Assembly (NCBI RefSeq): GCF_001428895.1
Contig: NZ_LMJA01000030.1
Span: 348,897 to 412,896, forward strand
Direction of reading: 5' to 3'
Origin: Mycobacterium sp. Root265
Lineage (GTDB): Bacteria > Actinomycetota > Actinomycetes > Mycobacteriales > Mycobacteriaceae
DNA: 64,000 bases
Below, piece after piece: positions 30,184 through 37,834 of the stretch. The notes beneath the pieces were generated by a model. That model did no database searches and was not told the DNA's origin. It was given only the letters and a program-made list of their open reading frames with translations. Each line of letters begins with the position of its first letter. The first letter of the stretch is position 1. A program made the position numbers and the translations under genes.

Positions 30184-31012
30184 GGACTACCCGGTTTTCC
30201 CGGACGTCTCGACGTGGCCGGTGGTGTTCCCGGAGTTGCCGCCGCGCACCAACGGCAAGTTCTCCCGGCCGCCGCAGCACCCGTCGAAGGCAGTTGCTCC
30301 GCAGATTCCCGCCGACCAGGTGCCCAACCACGTCGCCGTCGTCATGGACGGTAACGGCCGGTGGGCCACCCAGCGCGGCTTGGGCCGCACCGAGGGACAC
30401 AAGATGGGTGAGGCCGTCCTCATCGACATCACCTGCGGTGCCATCGAACTGGGTATCAAGCACCTGAGCGTGTACGCGTTCTCCACCGAGAACTGGAAGC
30501 GCAGCACCGAAGAGGTGCGTTTCCTGATGGGCTTCAACCGCGAGGTGGTGCGGCGCCGCCGCGAGAACCTGGACGCCATGGGCGTCAACATGCGCTGGGT
30601 GGGTTCGCGGCCACGCATGTGGAGCAGCGTCATCAAGGAGTTCGACATCGCCGAGCAGATGACCGTCGGCAATGACGTCATCACCGTGAACTACTGCGTG
30701 AACTACGGCGGCCGTACCGAGATCGTGGAGGCGGCACGGCAACTCGCCGACGAGGCGGTCGCGGGCAAGATCAATCCGAATCGCATCAGCGAGGCGTCGC
30801 TGGCCAAGCATCTGCACCGCCCCGACATCCCCGACGTCGACCTGTTCATCCGGACGTCGGGGGAGCAACGGGCCAGCAACTTCCTGATCTGGCAGGCGGC
30901 CTACGCCGAGTACGTCTTCCAGGACAAGCTCTGGCCCGACTATGACCGCCGCGACCTGTGGGCCGCATGCGAGGAGTACGTCAACCGCAACCGCCGGTTC
31001 GGGCGGGCGTGA
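30131..31012 (+). CDS. uppS: Decaprenyl diphosphate synthase (UppS family, Rv2361c-like)
   Basis: This 293-residue cis-prenyltransferase has the catalytic-Asp motif [18 protein letters not shown] and the C-terminal [18 protein letters not shown]. It carries the ~70-residue Pro-rich N-terminal extension typical of the mycobacterial long-chain enzyme. It makes decaprenyl diphosphate, the lipid carrier for arabinogalactan and peptidoglycan. ATG 30131 lies inside the recO 3' end. Confidence 0.95.
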   Translation: MATKRGKTTYPQLPPAPEDYPVFPDVSTWPVVFPELPPRTNGKFSRPPQHPSKAVAPQIPADQVPNHVAVVMDGNGRWATQRGLGRTEGHKMGEAVLIDITCGAIELGIKHLSVYAFSTENWKRSTEEVRFLMGFNREVVRRRRENLDAMGVNMRWVGSRPRMWSSVIKEFDIAEQMTVGNDVITVNYCVNYGGRTEIVEAARQLADEAVAGKINPNRISEASLAKHLHRPDIPDVDLFIRTSGEQRASNFLIWQAAYAEYVFQDKLWPDYDRRDLWAACEEYVNRNRRFGRA

Positions 31013-31401
31013 CAATGTCCCTCCAGGACCGGCTCGCGGCCATTGCCGAGGCGCTGCTGACGGCCACCCGTGAGGACGACGGTGCGCTGACCGTGCACCA
31101 CGACGGCACTTTTGCCTCGCTGCGCGTGGTGAGCGTGGGCGAGGGGCTGGACATGGTGTCGCTCAACCAGGTGCTGGCCTGGGACCTGCCGCTGGACGAC
31201 GATCTGCGGGTCAAGGTTGCCGAGCACACCCGGGTCACTCTGCTGGGCACGGTGTCGCTGGCCGAGAAGGATGACGAATCCGCGGATGTCTTGCTGCGCT
31301 ACAACTTTCCGGGCTCGGGCCTGTCCGATGAGGCGCTGGGCACGTTGATCATGATGGTGCTGTCCACCGGCGCGGACGTGCGGCGCACGCTCATCGCATG
31401 A
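31009..31401 (+). CDS. YbjN/chaperone-like conserved protein
   Basis: This 130-residue (or 128 from ATG 31015) soluble protein follows uppS as Rv2360c does in M. tuberculosis. It has an alternating sheet/helix pattern ([21 protein letters not shown], then [18 protein letters not shown]) similar to YbjN-like or secretion-chaperone-like folds. No catalytic motif is seen. GTG 31009 overlaps the uppS stop (GTGA) and the 3' end overlaps the Nudix gene (ATGA). Confidence 0.75.
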   Translation: MTMSLQDRLAAIAEALLTATREDDGALTVHHDGTFASLRVVSVGEGLDMVSLNQVLAWDLPLDDDLRVKVAEHTRVTLLGTVSLAEKDDESADVLLRYNFPGSGLSDEALGTLIMMVLSTGADVRRTLIA

Positions 31402-31796
31402 GTCCGGTGATCCGGATTGTGGCGGCCGTTGTGCTCGACGACCGCAACCACGTGCTGGTGGTCCGCAAGCGGGGCACGACGACGTTCATGCAGCCCGGCG
31501 GGAAGCTGGAGCCGGGGGAGACGCCGGTGCAGGCGCTGCGCCGCGAGATCCGCGAGGAGCTCGGCACCGACGTGGTGGAGGAATCCATCCGCTCGCTGGG
31601 CCATCACGATGCGGCGGCGGCCAACGAGCCCGGCCATCGCGTCGCCGCGGACCTGTTCCTCGTCCGCCTCGACGGGCGACCGCAGCCGGGCGCCGAGATC
31701 GTCGAGATGGCGTGGGTGGACCCGCATTCACCCGGCGGCATCGAGCTCGCGCCGCTGACACTCGGTGCCGTGCTGGAGTTCGTCCGCGTCAGCTGA
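31398..31796 (+). CDS. Nudix hydrolase
   Basis: This 132-residue protein has a complete Nudix box GKLEPGETPVQALRREIREELG (split here only by function: Gx5Ex7REUxEExGU), which coordinates magnesium for hydrolysis of nucleoside diphosphate-linked substrates. The N-terminal strand VIRIVAAVVLDDRNHVLVVRK is typical of MutT-like members. Substrate cannot be told from sequence. It ends the recO-uppS run and overlaps the zur stop by 8 nt in convergent orientation. Confidence 0.92.
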   Translation: MSPVIRIVAAVVLDDRNHVLVVRKRGTTTFMQPGGKLEPGETPVQALRREIREELGTDVVEESIRSLGHHDAAAANEPGHRVAADLFLVRLDGRPQPGAEIVEMAWVDPHSPGGIELAPLTLGAVLEFVRVS

Positions 31797-32181
31797 CGGC
31801 GCACGAACTGCACACCCCGAAGATCTCGATGGTGTGACTGACGTCGGTGAACCCGTGGTCGGCCGCCACCTGGTCGGCCCACACCTCGGCGGCGCCGCCG
31901 TCGACCTCGACCGTGGCGCCGCAGATCCGGCACACCAGGTGATGATGGTGGTGCTCCGAGCACAGCCGGTACACCGATTCGCCGGTGTCGGTGCGCAGCG
32001 TGTCGACCTGGCCGGCGGTGGCCATCGACTGCAGCGTGCGGTACACGGTGGTCAGCCCGATACCTTCGCCGCGCTTGCGCAGTTCGTCGTGCAGTTCCTG
32101 CGCGGACCGGAAGTCCGCGACATCGTCGAGCAGCGCGGAGATGGCCGCGCGCTGCTTCGTCGAGCGGACGACGGGTGTCAT
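31789..32181 (-). CDS. zur: Zur (FurB), zinc uptake regulator
   Basis: This 130-residue Fur-family protein has a winged helix (AQELHDELRKRGEGIGLTTVYRTLQ), the regulatory His cluster EHHHHHLVCRICG and the C-terminal structural-zinc CxxC pairs (CRIC, CSSC). In mycobacteria Zur represses zinc uptake, paralogous ribosomal protein and ESX-3 genes. It lies downstream of smtB on the same strand, the smtB-furB pair of M. tuberculosis. Its ATG lies in the last copy of a 35-bp tandem repeat. Confidence 0.95.
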   Translation of the reverse strand: MTPVVRSTKQRAAISALLDDVADFRSAQELHDELRKRGEGIGLTTVYRTLQSMATAGQVDTLRTDTGESVYRLCSEHHHHHLVCRICGATVEVDGGAAEVWADQVAADHGFTDVSHTIEIFGVCSSCAVS

Positions 32182-32281
32182 GCGCGATCTCGCTTCGCTT
32201 CTCGCTGGAAAGTCATGCGCGATCTCGCTTCGCTTCTCGCTGGAAAGTCATGCGCGATCTCGCTTCGCTGCTCGCTGGAAT
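32177..32281 (-). repeat. Three tandem 35-bp repeats joining smtB and zur
   Basis: Copies start at 32177, 32212 and 32247; a degraded fourth begins at 32282 over the smtB stop. Copies 1 and 2 are identical; copy 3 differs at one base. Read on the minus strand, each unit carries ATG, eleven further codons and a TGA that overlaps the next ATG as ATGA, ending at the zur start. Confidence 0.95.
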
Positions 32282-32282
32282 G

Positions 32283-32636
32283 TCATGCGTGATCCTCGGC
32301 GGCGTGCGTGACGGCCGCCACCACGATCTCGGCGAGGTGATGGTCGACGAGGCGGTACATGACCTCGCGGCCGCTGCGCTCCCCGGCCACCACACCGGCT
32401 GACTTGAGGATGCGCAGGTGCTGGCTGACCAGCGGCTGGGGCACGTCCAGCGCGTCGACGAGTTCGTGCACGCAGCGCTGGGATTCGCGCAGTTGCAGCA
32501 CGATGGCGATGCGCAGCGGGGCGGCCAGTGCGCGCAGCAGGTCGCCGGTGACGTCCAGGATCTCGCGCGACGGCAACTCCGGGAACGGCGCACCGATATG
32601 CTCGTGCTCATGGCCGGTAGTGGAAACGGTTTTCAT
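32283..32636 (-). CDS. smtB: SmtB, ArsR/SmtB-family metal-sensing repressor
   Basis: This 117-residue winged-helix protein has LRALAAPLRIAIVLQL at the start of the DNA-binding domain, the recognition region DVPQPLVSQHLRILKSAGVV and a C-terminal helix DHHLAEIVVAAVTHAAEDHA matching the alpha5 metal site of SmtB (D..H....H..E). An N-terminal His/Glu run (GHEHEH) may also bind metal. The M. tuberculosis counterpart (Rv2358) represses the smtB-furB operon without zinc. Confidence 0.93.
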   Translation of the reverse strand: MKTVSTTGHEHEHIGAPFPELPSREILDVTGDLLRALAAPLRIAIVLQLRESQRCVHELVDALDVPQPLVSQHLRILKSAGVVAGERSGREVMYRLVDHHLAEIVVAAVTHAAEDHA

Positions 32637-32638
32637 TA
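32618..32638 (-). promoter_or_regulatory. Candidate Zur box over the smtB start
   Basis: On the minus strand TAATGAAAAC-C-GTTTCCACTA forms a 21-bp imperfect palindrome (8 of 10 paired positions) resembling Zur boxes with GAAAA/TTTTC halves. It covers the smtB initiation codon, so Zur binding could repress its own operon. Confidence 0.4.
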
Positions 32639-32645
32639 TGGAGTC

Positions 32646-32673
32646 AGATTACATGCACGTCTGCGCATGTCAA
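32646..32673 (-). promoter_or_regulatory. smtB-zur promoter with embedded palindromic operator
   Basis: On the minus strand, consensus -35 TTGACA (32673-32668), a 16-nt spacer and -10 TAATCT (32651-32646) precede ATG 32636 by 9 nt. The perfect palindrome ACATGC-N8-GCATGT (32651-32670) fills the spacer, so a bound repressor, most likely SmtB, would occlude RNA polymerase. Confidence 0.7.
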
Positions 32674-32718
32674 TGCTTTGCCGGGGACGCCGCGGCGTGG
32701 GTCCTGCGGTCTCATCGC

Positions 32719-32724
32719 TACGCT
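32719..32724 (+). promoter_or_regulatory. Predicted -10 element of glyS
   Basis: TACGCT lies 8 nt before the GTG of glyS. Transcription would begin at or next to the start codon, giving a leaderless mRNA, which is common in mycobacteria. No convincing -35 is seen. Confidence 0.4.
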
Positions 32725-32732
32725 GTTGACCC

Positions 32733-34115
32733 GTGGCATCCATCATCGACACCGTTGCAAACCTGGCGAAACGCCGTGGCCTCGTCTACCAATCGGGCGA
32801 GATCTACGGCGGTACGAAGTCCGCCTGGGATTACGGTCCACTCGGGGTGGAGCTCAAGGAGAACATCAAGAAGCAGTGGTGGCGGTCGGTGGTCACCGGC
32901 CGCGACGACGTCGTCGGACTGGACAGCGCCATCATCCTGCCCCGCCAGGTGTGGGTGGCCTCCGGGCACGTCGCGGTGTTCAATGACCCCCTCGTGGAAT
33001 GTCTGAACTGTCACAAGCGGCACCGGCAGGATCACCTGCAGGAGGCTTACGCCCTGAAGAAGGGCGGCGAACCCGATGACGTGCCGATGGGCGAGATCGT
33101 CTGCCCGGACTGCGGCACCAAGGGGCAGTGGACCGAACCGCGTGACTTCAACATGATGCTCAAGACCTACCTCGGGCCCATCGAGTCCGAAGAGGGCCTG
33201 CACTACCTGCGCCCGGAGACCGCGCAGGGCATCTTCGTGAACTTCGCCAATGTGGTGACCACCTCGCGCAGGAAGCCGCCATTCGGCATCGGCCAGATCG
33301 GCAAGAGCTTCCGCAACGAGATCACCCCGGGCAACTTCATCTTCCGCACCCGCGAGTTCGAGCAGATGGAGATGGAGTTCTTTGTCGAGCCGTCCACCGC
33401 GCCCGAATGGCACAAGTACTGGATCGAGACCCGGCTGAAGTGGTACACCGACCTCGGTATCAACCCGGAGAATCTGCGCCTCTACGAGCACCCGCTGGAG
33501 AAGCTGTCGCACTACAGCGCGGGCACCACCGATATCGAGTACAAGTTCGGTTTCTCCGGCAACCCGTGGGGTGAGCTGGAGGGTATCGCCAACCGTACCG
33601 ATCACGACTTGTCCAGCCACGCAAAGGCATCCGGTGTGGACCTGTCGTTCTACGACCAGGGTGCCGACACCCGCTACGTGCCCTACGTCATCGAGCCGGC
33701 AGCCGGCCTGACCCGGTCACTGATGGCGTTCCTGGTGGACTCCTACACCGAGGACGAGGCCCCGAACGCCAAGGGCGGGGTGGACAAGCGCACCGTGCTC
33801 AAGCTCGACCCGCGCCTGTCCCCGGTCAAGGCGGCGGTGCTGCCACTGTCGCGGCATGCCGACTTGTCACCCAAGGCAAAGGATCTCGCCGCCGAGCTGC
33901 GGCAGAGCTGGAACGTGGAGTTCGACGACGCCGGCGCGATCGGGCGGCGCTACCGCCGCCAGGACGAGATCGGCACCCCGTTCTGCGTGACGCTGGACTT
34001 CGATTCGCTGGAAGATCAGGCGGTCACCATCCGTGAGCGCGACACCATGGCCCAGGAGCGGGTGGCCATCGACCAGGTCAGTGACTACCTGGCGGTCCGC
34101 CTCAAGGGTTGCTAG
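32733..34115 (+). CDS. glyQS: Glycyl-tRNA synthetase
   Basis: This 460-residue class II synthetase is of the single-chain (eukaryote/archaea-like) type, as in other actinobacteria. Motif 2 appears as [17 protein letters not shown] and motif 3 as [10 protein letters not shown] four-Cys insertion ([16 protein letters not shown], about 90-130) may bind zinc. The anticodon-binding domain follows (VAVLPLSR-type region near 370-460). It charges tRNA-Gly. The start is GTG 32733. Confidence 0.97.
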   Translation: MASIIDTVANLAKRRGLVYQSGEIYGGTKSAWDYGPLGVELKENIKKQWWRSVVTGRDDVVGLDSAIILPRQVWVASGHVAVFNDPLVECLNCHKRHRQDHLQEAYALKKGGEPDDVPMGEIVCPDCGTKGQWTEPRDFNMMLKTYLGPIESEEGLHYLRPETAQGIFVNFANVVTTSRRKPPFGIGQIGKSFRNEITPGNFIFRTREFEQMEMEFFVEPSTAPEWHKYWIETRLKWYTDLGINPENLRLYEHPLEKLSHYSAGTTDIEYKFGFSGNPWGELEGIANRTDHDLSSHAKASGVDLSFYDQGADTRYVPYVIEPAAGLTRSLMAFLVDSYTEDEAPNAKGGVDKRTVLKLDPRLSPVKAAVLPLSRHADLSPKAKDLAAELRQSWNVEFDDAGAIGRRYRRQDEIGTPFCVTLDFDSLEDQAVTIRERDTMAQERVAIDQVSDYLAVRLKGC

Positions 34116-34117
34116 CG

Positions 34118-34185
34118 CTTTCCCGCGAGCGTGCGTGTCTGTTGGTGGACACGCCGTCGCGGGAGGCGAGTTAACGCACGCTCGC
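34118..34185. repeat. Compound palindrome, left copy flanking the DUF559 gene
   Basis: Outer arms GCGAGCGTGCGT (34125-34136) and ACGCACGCTCGC (34174-34185) match perfectly, with an inner hairpin GCGTGTC...GACACGC (34134-34154). The first 39 nt (34118-34156) recur in inverted orientation at 35188-35226 with 36 of 39 matches. It starts 3 nt after the glyS stop. Confidence 0.9.
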
Positions 34186-34274
34186 CACAGCCGCTTATCC
34201 ACAGTCGGCGATCCATGCACAGATTCGGTGATGGGGGTCGTGCAGGCCGGCCCGCCTGACCGACGATCGGCTGC

Positions 34275-35162
34275 ATGCCCGATGACGTTGCCGCACTGCT
34301 CGCGCGCCAAAACGGGGTAGCCACCACTGCCCAACTCCTCAACGTCTTGAGTCGCAGCCGGCTCGATACCAGGATCCGGACAGGCGAGCTCATCAAGGTG
34401 TGGCCGGGCGTGTATGCCGGCGAAGAGCCGGACAACCTCACCCGTCTTCGCGGACTGGACCTACGCGCGGGTGAGCCCGTTGCCATCTGCCTCGGAACGG
34501 CGGCTGCAGCATATGGTTTCGACACCGAAAACGTGATCGACCTGCACGTGCTCAATCCCGACGGTCACCAGCTCCGGGCGTCCGACGGGTTGATCATTCA
34601 CCGCCGCGACGGTGCGCCGCTCGCGATGGTCGACGGTAGAGAGTCCACCACTGCGGCGTGGACGGCGGTGGAAGTGGCCCGCCTCCTGCGTCGCCCGCGC
34701 GCGCTGGCGACCCTGGATGCGGCACTGCGGACCGGCACCTGTGACCGCAGGCAGCTGCTGGATGCGGTGTCAGGCCAGCGTGGCCGACGCGGCATTGTCC
34801 ATGTGCGGGAACTAGTTCCGCATGCGGCGGCCGCTGCGGAATCACCCATGGAGAGCGAAGCCCGACTGGTGATGCTCGATGGGCACCTGCCGGCCCCCGA
34901 GCTGCAGTACGAGATCGTCGATCGCTCTGGACGGATGTGGCGACTCGATTTCGCCTGGCCGCACCGCAAGCTGGCCGTCGAGTACGACGGCTTCGACTGG
35001 CACAGCGACCCCGCCAGCTTCACCCGGGACCGGCAGAAGCGCGCTGCCCTGCAGGAAATGGGCTGGACCGTGTTGTCGATCGTGTCCGACGACGTCCGGC
35101 GTCGGTCCGCGGACTTCCTGCGACGCGTGGAGTTTGAGCTGTTGCGCTCACGGGTTGCGTGA
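34275..35162 (+). CDS. DUF559 endonuclease-like protein with AbiEi-like N-terminus
   Basis: The protein has 295 residues. Residues 1-50 (LLARQNGVATTAQLLNVLS, then GVYAG) resemble the winged helix of AbiEi-type antitoxins. Residues about 190-290 match DUF559, a Vsr-like PD-(D/E)xK nuclease fold: ELQYEI, RLDFAWPHRKLAVEYDG, WHSD, RDRQKRAALQEMGW. These proteins are multi-copy in mycobacteria and uncharacterised. The gene stands alone between two inverted copies of a complex palindrome, and its TGA lies within the right copy. Composition is like the neighbours. Function is unknown; a DNA nuclease acting on the flanking repeats is a hypothesis. Confidence 0.85.
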   Translation: MPDDVAALLARQNGVATTAQLLNVLSRSRLDTRIRTGELIKVWPGVYAGEEPDNLTRLRGLDLRAGEPVAICLGTAAAAYGFDTENVIDLHVLNPDGHQLRASDGLIIHRRDGAPLAMVDGRESTTAAWTAVEVARLLRRPRALATLDAALRTGTCDRRQLLDAVSGQRGRRGIVHVRELVPHAAAAAESPMESEARLVMLDGHLPAPELQYEIVDRSGRMWRLDFAWPHRKLAVEYDGFDWHSDPASFTRDRQKRAALQEMGWTVLSIVSDDVRRRSADFLRRVEFELLRSRVA

Positions 35163-35226
35163 GCGTGCGCGATGTCGGGCCTGGGGGCGGCGTGTCTGCC
35201 AGCAGACACGCACGCTCGCGGGAAAA
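35159..35226. repeat. Compound palindrome, right inverted copy flanking the DUF559 gene
   Basis: This is the reverse-orientation partner of the left copy. Outer arms 35159-35170 and 35208-35219 match at 10 of 12, and the inner hairpin GCGTGTCTG...CAGACACGC is perfect. The DUF559 stop codon (35160-35162) is inside the left outer arm. Confidence 0.9.
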
Positions 35227-35233
35227 GTGGACA

Positions 35234-35274
35234 TGACATATTCCTTGACGGGAATACGTCAGTCGGCTTATGGT
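35234..35274 (+). promoter_or_regulatory. arsR promoter with overlapping operator
   Basis: TGACATATTCC-TTGACG-GGAATACGTCA (35234-35261) is an inverted repeat with 11-bp arms and one mismatch, centred on the -35 hexamer TTGACG (35245-35250). An 18-nt spacer leads to the -10 TATGGT (35269-35274). The predicted start point falls at the ATG at 35282. Confidence 0.7.
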
Positions 35275-35281
35275 GACTGGC

Positions 35282-35614
35282 ATGCAAGCGGCGGTGTTCG
35301 TGGCGCTGGGGGAGCCGAGTCGCTTGCGGATTGTCGATCTGCTCAGGGCAGGGCCGTTGTCGGTCGGCGCGATCGCCGAGGCGCTCGGGATCCGGCAACC
35401 GCAGGTGTCCAAACACCTTCGGGTGCTTGGCGATTCGGGGCTCGTCAGTAGCCAGGCCCAGGCGCGGCAGCGGATCTACCAGCTCGAAGCCGCACCGTTC
35501 GAGGACATCGGCCAGTGGGCCGCGTCCTTCGAGCGGCTGTGGGAAGACCGGCTGGATTCCCTTGGTGACTTCCTGAATTCGATGACACACGAGAAGAAGG
35601 ACGAAGACCGATGA
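35282..35614 (+). CDS. ArsR-family repressor of the SRPBCC operon
   Basis: This 110-residue winged-helix regulator (LRIVDLLRAGPLSVGAIAEALGIRQPQVSKHLRVLGDSGLV) has no metal-binding Cys or His cluster. It belongs to the type usually paired with an AHSA1/SRPBCC gene, as here with an ATGA overlap. The ATG 35282 is about 8 nt past the -10 element and would be leaderless; the in-frame ATG 35270 lies inside that -10 and is less likely. It probably represses its own promoter. Confidence 0.88.
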   Translation: MQAAVFVALGEPSRLRIVDLLRAGPLSVGAIAEALGIRQPQVSKHLRVLGDSGLVSSQAQARQRIYQLEAAPFEDIGQWAASFERLWEDRLDSLGDFLNSMTHEKKDEDR

Positions 35615-36102
35615 TTCTGCAACTGTTCAAGAAGAAGAAAGAGTTCACCCTCCAGTGGTCCTACAGTGCGCCCATCAACACCGTGTGGGAAGCCTGGACC
35701 CGGGCCGAGATGCTGCAGCAATGGTGGGGCCCGAAGAACACCTTCGTCCCCGAATGCCGCATCGACCCGAGCGTCGGCGGTGAGGTCTACGTCGTCATGG
35801 AGGCCGGCGAGGGGATGGGCAAGTACGCCGGCACCCGTTGGCCGATGGCCGGCAATTTCACCCGGGTCGACCCCGTCACCCGGATGACGTACGACGCGCG
35901 GTCCTGGACCGACGGCCAGGAGTCGACGACGACGATCGAGCACACCAACGACATCACGCTCAGCGAGCGGGACGGTCAGACGACCATCACGCTGGACGTC
36001 ACCATCACCAGCATCGGCGACAAGGCCAAGATGGCCGCGTTCGGGATGAAGTTCGGGTACAAGGCGCAGCTGGACAAGCTCGCCGATCACCTGGGCAGCT
36101 AG
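35611..36102 (+). CDS. SRPBCC / AHSA1-family protein
   Basis: This 163-residue START-like domain protein has the family opening SAPINTVWEAWTRAEMLQQWWGP and the C-terminal helix AFGMKFGYKAQLDKLADHL. The fold makes a hydrophobic ligand pocket; the ligand is unknown. It is translated from an ATG overlapping the arsR stop, so the two are co-expressed and probably respond to the same small molecule. Confidence 0.88.
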   Translation: MILQLFKKKKEFTLQWSYSAPINTVWEAWTRAEMLQQWWGPKNTFVPECRIDPSVGGEVYVVMEAGEGMGKYAGTRWPMAGNFTRVDPVTRMTYDARSWTDGQESTTTIEHTNDITLSERDGQTTITLDVTITSIGDKAKMAAFGMKFGYKAQLDKLADHLGS

Positions 36103-36173
36103 CGCCGAATTGCTGCGCCGGAGTGGCTCTGGGCTCATTTAGGATTTGAGTCGAGGGACCGAAGGGGGCGGCG

Positions 36174-37391
36174 ATCAGCGTTCTGGGGGCATTTCTTTCG
36201 ACGTGGGACAACGCCCGCGCGACGCTCGGCGAGGGCACGCCGGTCGGTGGCGCGGAGTTCGACCAGAGCGGCCAACTCGACGAGTTGCGTCGCGTGGTCG
36301 CCTCCGCCGCACCCGGGGCGGACTGGACGGGTGCCGCGGCCGAGGCCTACTCGGGCCGCAATGAACGGCTGGGCGGCACCATCGGCGGGCTCGCCGAACT
36401 CGATCGGCGCCTCGGCACCGAGGTGGATCGGTCCGCGCAGGTGGTCGCGGCGGGCCGCCGGGACCTGGAGGCGGTCAAACAGTGGGTGATGAGCGCCGCG
36501 GCCAGCGTGCCGCCCAACGCGGCCGGTGAGCGTGCCCTGATCCCCGTCGTGTCACGCGGTGTCGGCGAGGTCGCCGACATCCTGCGGCGGTCCAACACCG
36601 ATATGAACGGCATCGCGGCCCGTATCCGCGATATCGGCGAGGGCTATCAGACCCTGGGCGACCGTGAGGGCCGCGACGGTGACAGCGATGATCCTGATGG
36701 TCAGCCGACCGATCAGCCGCCGGGCAAGCCCGGTGAGAACGGTATCCCCGAACCACCGCCGTGGACCAAACACGATGAAGGATCCGGTGAATGGGGCTCG
36801 CAGCCCTGGTATTCGCGCGGAGACGATCTGGCGTTCAAGGCCGCGATCGAAGGCGGTCTGCCGCTGATCGAGCAGAAATGGCCGCACGCCGCCGAACTTC
36901 TGGACCACTACCTCGACAACTCGGGGGACCCGTACAACCTGGATGTGAATTCGATGATGAACGACATCCCGCAGATGCAGGCCCGCGGGGACGCGATGGT
37001 CAACGATGAGGTGAACCGCATCGTGGCCGAGGCCGCCGCGACAGGCCAGTACGGTCAGCCCGTGCCGTTCCGTACACCGTGGCAGGGCTACTACATGGAC
37101 CCGGACGCCAATCCCGACTGGTATCGCGCGGTCGGCGGGGTGGACATGTCAGCCGGTGGCGTGGTGACCGTCTACCCGCCCGATACGCCGGGCGGCGAGC
37201 CCCGGGTGCATGTCGAGTCGCAGGTGAACGTCGCCGACCGGTACAACTGGGACGAAGGCAAAGAAACAAAGATCGGTCCGATCACCATCACCGACGAGCA
37301 GATGGCCGGCCTGCAAACCGCCGGGCTGGCACGTGAATTCGACATCACGGGCGCGTCGTCGGTCTCGACCTACGACGGAGCTCCCCGATGA
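36174..37391 (+). CDS. EspA/EspE-like ESX substrate with probable ATC start
   Basis: This protein has about 405 residues. The N-terminal part (SVLGAFLSTWDNARATLGEG, later DWTGAAAEAY and VVAAGRRDLEAVKQWV) is the helical hairpin of EspA/EspE type VII secretion effectors. A Pro/Asp-rich linker (about 170-205) and a unique C-terminal domain follow. No ATG, GTG or TTG exists in frame between the stop at 36147 and TTG 36285, yet the family sequence starts before that. ATC 36174, 5 nt after GAAGGGGG, matches the expected first residue. The stop overlaps the lipoprotein ATG. No esx gene is near. TTG 36285 would remove 37 conserved residues. Confidence 0.8.
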   Translation: MSVLGAFLSTWDNARATLGEGTPVGGAEFDQSGQLDELRRVVASAAPGADWTGAAAEAYSGRNERLGGTIGGLAELDRRLGTEVDRSAQVVAAGRRDLEAVKQWVMSAAASVPPNAAGERALIPVVSRGVGEVADILRRSNTDMNGIAARIRDIGEGYQTLGDREGRDGDSDDPDGQPTDQPPGKPGENGIPEPPPWTKHDEGSGEWGSQPWYSRGDDLAFKAAIEGGLPLIEQKWPHAAELLDHYLDNSGDPYNLDVNSMMNDIPQMQARGDAMVNDEVNRIVAEAAATGQYGQPVPFRTPWQGYYMDPDANPDWYRAVGGVDMSAGGVVTVYPPDTPGGEPRVHVESQVNVADRYNWDEGKETKIGPITITDEQMAGLQTAGLAREFDITGASSVSTYDGAPR

Positions 37392-37834
37392 GGCTGGCCG
37401 GATTGCTGGCAGTTGTGCTGCTGATGCTGTGTGCTTGCTCGACGCCAGATGCCCCCCGCGACGGAGGAGACCAGACAATGCCGGTATCGGCGCAGACCGC
37501 AGCGGACTTCGGCGACGTGACGCTGCCCCCGGGAGTTCAGGTTCTCGGCACCGACACCGATTCGGGCCGAGACACCCGTTACCGGTTGGCTTTACGGATG
37601 ACCGACGCCCAGCTCGGCGAGTTCCTCGCGCAGTTCTCCGTGGCGCCCAGGCCGTCCGACATCCCGAAGTCGACGCCGGTGATCGCCGGGCCCGAACTGA
37701 GTGCGGCGCCTGATCCGCGCTACGCCCAGGACCAGGTCGACACGGCGGCCCACGGCACGGTGACCCGCGAGATCATCGTCGACGAACGCGCACCCGACGA
37801 GGTGTATGTGCACCTGTCGCTCTACACCACCTAG
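37388..37834 (+). CDS. Small lipoprotein paired with the EspA/EspE-like gene
   Basis: This 148-residue protein has a signal peptide MRLAGLLAVVLLMLCAC, where the last Cys is a plausible lipidation site. The mature part has no recognised domain. The ATGA overlap shows co-translation with the ESX-substrate gene, so it may help localise that protein at the envelope. Its TAG stop overlaps the stop of the convergent TPM gene through CTAG. Confidence 0.8.
   Translation: MRLAGLLAVVLLMLCACSTPDAPRDGGDQTMPVSAQTAADFGDVTLPPGVQVLGTDTDSGRDTRYRLALRMTDAQLGEFLAQFSVAPRPSDIPKSTPVIAGPELSAAPDPRYAQDQVDTAAHGTVTREIIVDERAPDEVYVHLSLYTT

Noticed and set aside
32177-32281. CRISPR-like repeat array
   Set aside because: Repeats are directly adjacent with no unique spacers, and no cas genes are present.
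34118-35226. DUF559 unit as an ordinary insertion sequence
   Set aside because: No transposase motif and no target-site duplication is visible at its edges.
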